Part shown: piece after piece, positions 63,203 through 64,000 of the stretch | Position numbering within the stretch: position 1 is the first letter of the stretch | Layout: the number at the start of each line of letters is the position of its first letter | Origin: Amblyomma americanum | Taxonomy: Eukaryota; Arthropoda; Arachnida; Ixodida; Ixodidae | Direction: 5' to 3' | Assembly: GCF_052857255.1 (NCBI RefSeq) | Contig: NC_135502.1 | Span: 158,012,099-158,076,098, forward strand | DNA: 64,000 nucleotides | The notes under the pieces: model-generated | Told to the model about the DNA's origin: nothing | The model's database searches: none | The model's input: only the letters and a program-made list of their open reading frames with translations | Position numbers and translations under genes: made by a program

Positions 63203-64000
63203 TTGCTGGAGAAACTCTATGTTGGAGAGTCTCCCTGTTTTAGAAATTTCCTGTTAGAGATTCTCCTTATTGAAGAAACACCCTGTTGGACAAACTTCAT
63301 GTTGGATAATTTCTACATTGGAGAAACTCTCTGTTGGAGATGGTCCTTATTGAAGAAACTCCCTGTTGAACAATGTTCCTGTTGGAGAATATCCTGGTTG
63401 GAGAAACTCTATTAAGAAGAAACTATATTTTGGAGAATCTCTCTGTTGGAAAACTTCATTTTGGAGAAACTCTGTTGGAGATACTCCATGTTAGAGAAAC
63501 TCCCTGTTGGAGAAACTCCATGCTGGATAAACTACACGTTGGAGAATCTCTGTTTGTGAGGCTCCATGTTGGAGACACTTCATGCTGGAGAGAACCTGTA
63601 TTGCACAACCCCTCTGTTGGAGAAACTCCCTTTCGGAGAAACTTTCTGTTGAGAAACTATTTGTTGGATAAACTCCCCGTTGAAGCTCCCTGTCCGAGAA
63701 ACTTCATTGAGAAACTTCCTGTTGGAGAATCTTTCTCTTAGAGGAACTCCGCTTTGGTAAAAGTCCCTGTTGGAGAAACTCTATGTTGCAGAAACTCCCT
63801 GCTGAAGAAAATTCCTGTTGGAGAAACACCCTCTCGGTGCAAAATTATGCTGGAGAAACTCTATGTTGCAGAAGCTCCCTGTTGGAGAATCTCCCTGTTG
63901 GAGAAATACCCTGTTGAAGGTCCCTTTCGCCGAAACTTATTGGTGAAGAAACTGGTTTGGAGAAACTCTCTGTTGGAGAAACACCGTTTTGAAGAAAGTT
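63203..64000. repeat. HOR unit, partial, subtype C
   Basis: Start of a C-type unit cut by the window end. Many monomers here are closer to the 16-bp consensus than their A counterparts; ggataatttctacattggagaaac-type positions replace diverged A strings. The landmark has an extra T (ccattgctgg). Confidence 0.75.

Larger units (their letters stand above)
59072..64000. repeat. 16-bp satellite array (right part, beyond the retrotransposon)
   Basis: The same 16-bp satellite resumes directly after the retrotransposon, starting with the second copy of the 5-bp target duplication. The sequence picks up exactly where the left part stops within the HOR unit. From about 61.4 kb onward it is of a more diverged subtype (C) with more consensus-like monomers. 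The array continues past the end of the window. No gene is visible. Confidence 0.95.

Noticed and set aside
1..64000. Telomere or rDNA spacer identity
   Set aside because: There is no short G-rich telomere unit and no rRNA sequence. A centromere or heterochromatin role is possible but not visible in the sequence.

Overview
The window is almost entirely a eukaryotic satellite array, interrupted once by an LTR retrotransposon. I see no host gene, tRNA, rRNA, bacterial gene or CRISPR array. The basic unit is a 16-bp monomer close to GTTGGAGAAACTCCCT. Its many diverged copies are organised into a higher-order repeat (HOR) of about 4.0 kb, roughly 250 monomers. That HOR is tandemly iterated about 16 times and runs off both ends of the window. 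Monomers inside one HOR unit differ a lot from each other, while equivalent positions in successive units are nearly identical. That is the signature of HOR satellites maintained by unequal exchange or conversion.

Layout, with units phased on the ATGCTGGAGAAGCTC landmark: partial unit 1-2636; full units start at 2637, 6639, 10642, 14637, 18693, 22694, 26693, 30749, 34781, 38837, 42870, 46809, 50808 and 59207; partial unit 63203-64000. I distinguish subtypes by shared private variants. Their order is A1 A1 A1 A2 B A1 A2 B A1' B A1' A1 A2 A2* A2/C C. Subtype B units are all 4056 bp; A units are mostly 3995-4004 bp. A second tier sits above the HOR: blocks recur at offsets of about 8,088, 12,052-12,056 and 24,115 bp. 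Short reading frames on both strands encode 16-residue periodic peptides. They are a by-product of a 16-bp monomer that lacks stops in all six frames, and I do not regard them as genes.

At 54682-59071 a compact 4,390-bp Ty3/gypsy-type LTR retrotransposon lies on the + strand inside one satellite unit. It has two apparently identical 188-bp LTRs, a 5-bp target duplication (gagaa), a primer binding site matching the 3' end of tRNA-Leu, a single gag-pol frame (two zinc knuckles, protease, reverse transcriptase, RNase H, integrase), a polypurine tract and no envelope gene. One frameshift in the integrase core, just before the second catalytic aspartate, breaks the polyprotein. Removing the element and one target copy restores a 4,004-bp unit, so it inserted into an already formed HOR. 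The identical LTRs suggest a recent insertion.

Organism: certainly a eukaryote, probably an animal, from the metazoan-like tRNA-Leu primer and the style of the polyprotein. The element reminds me of arthropod, possibly tick, elements, but this is a weak impression. I do not recognise the satellite by name.
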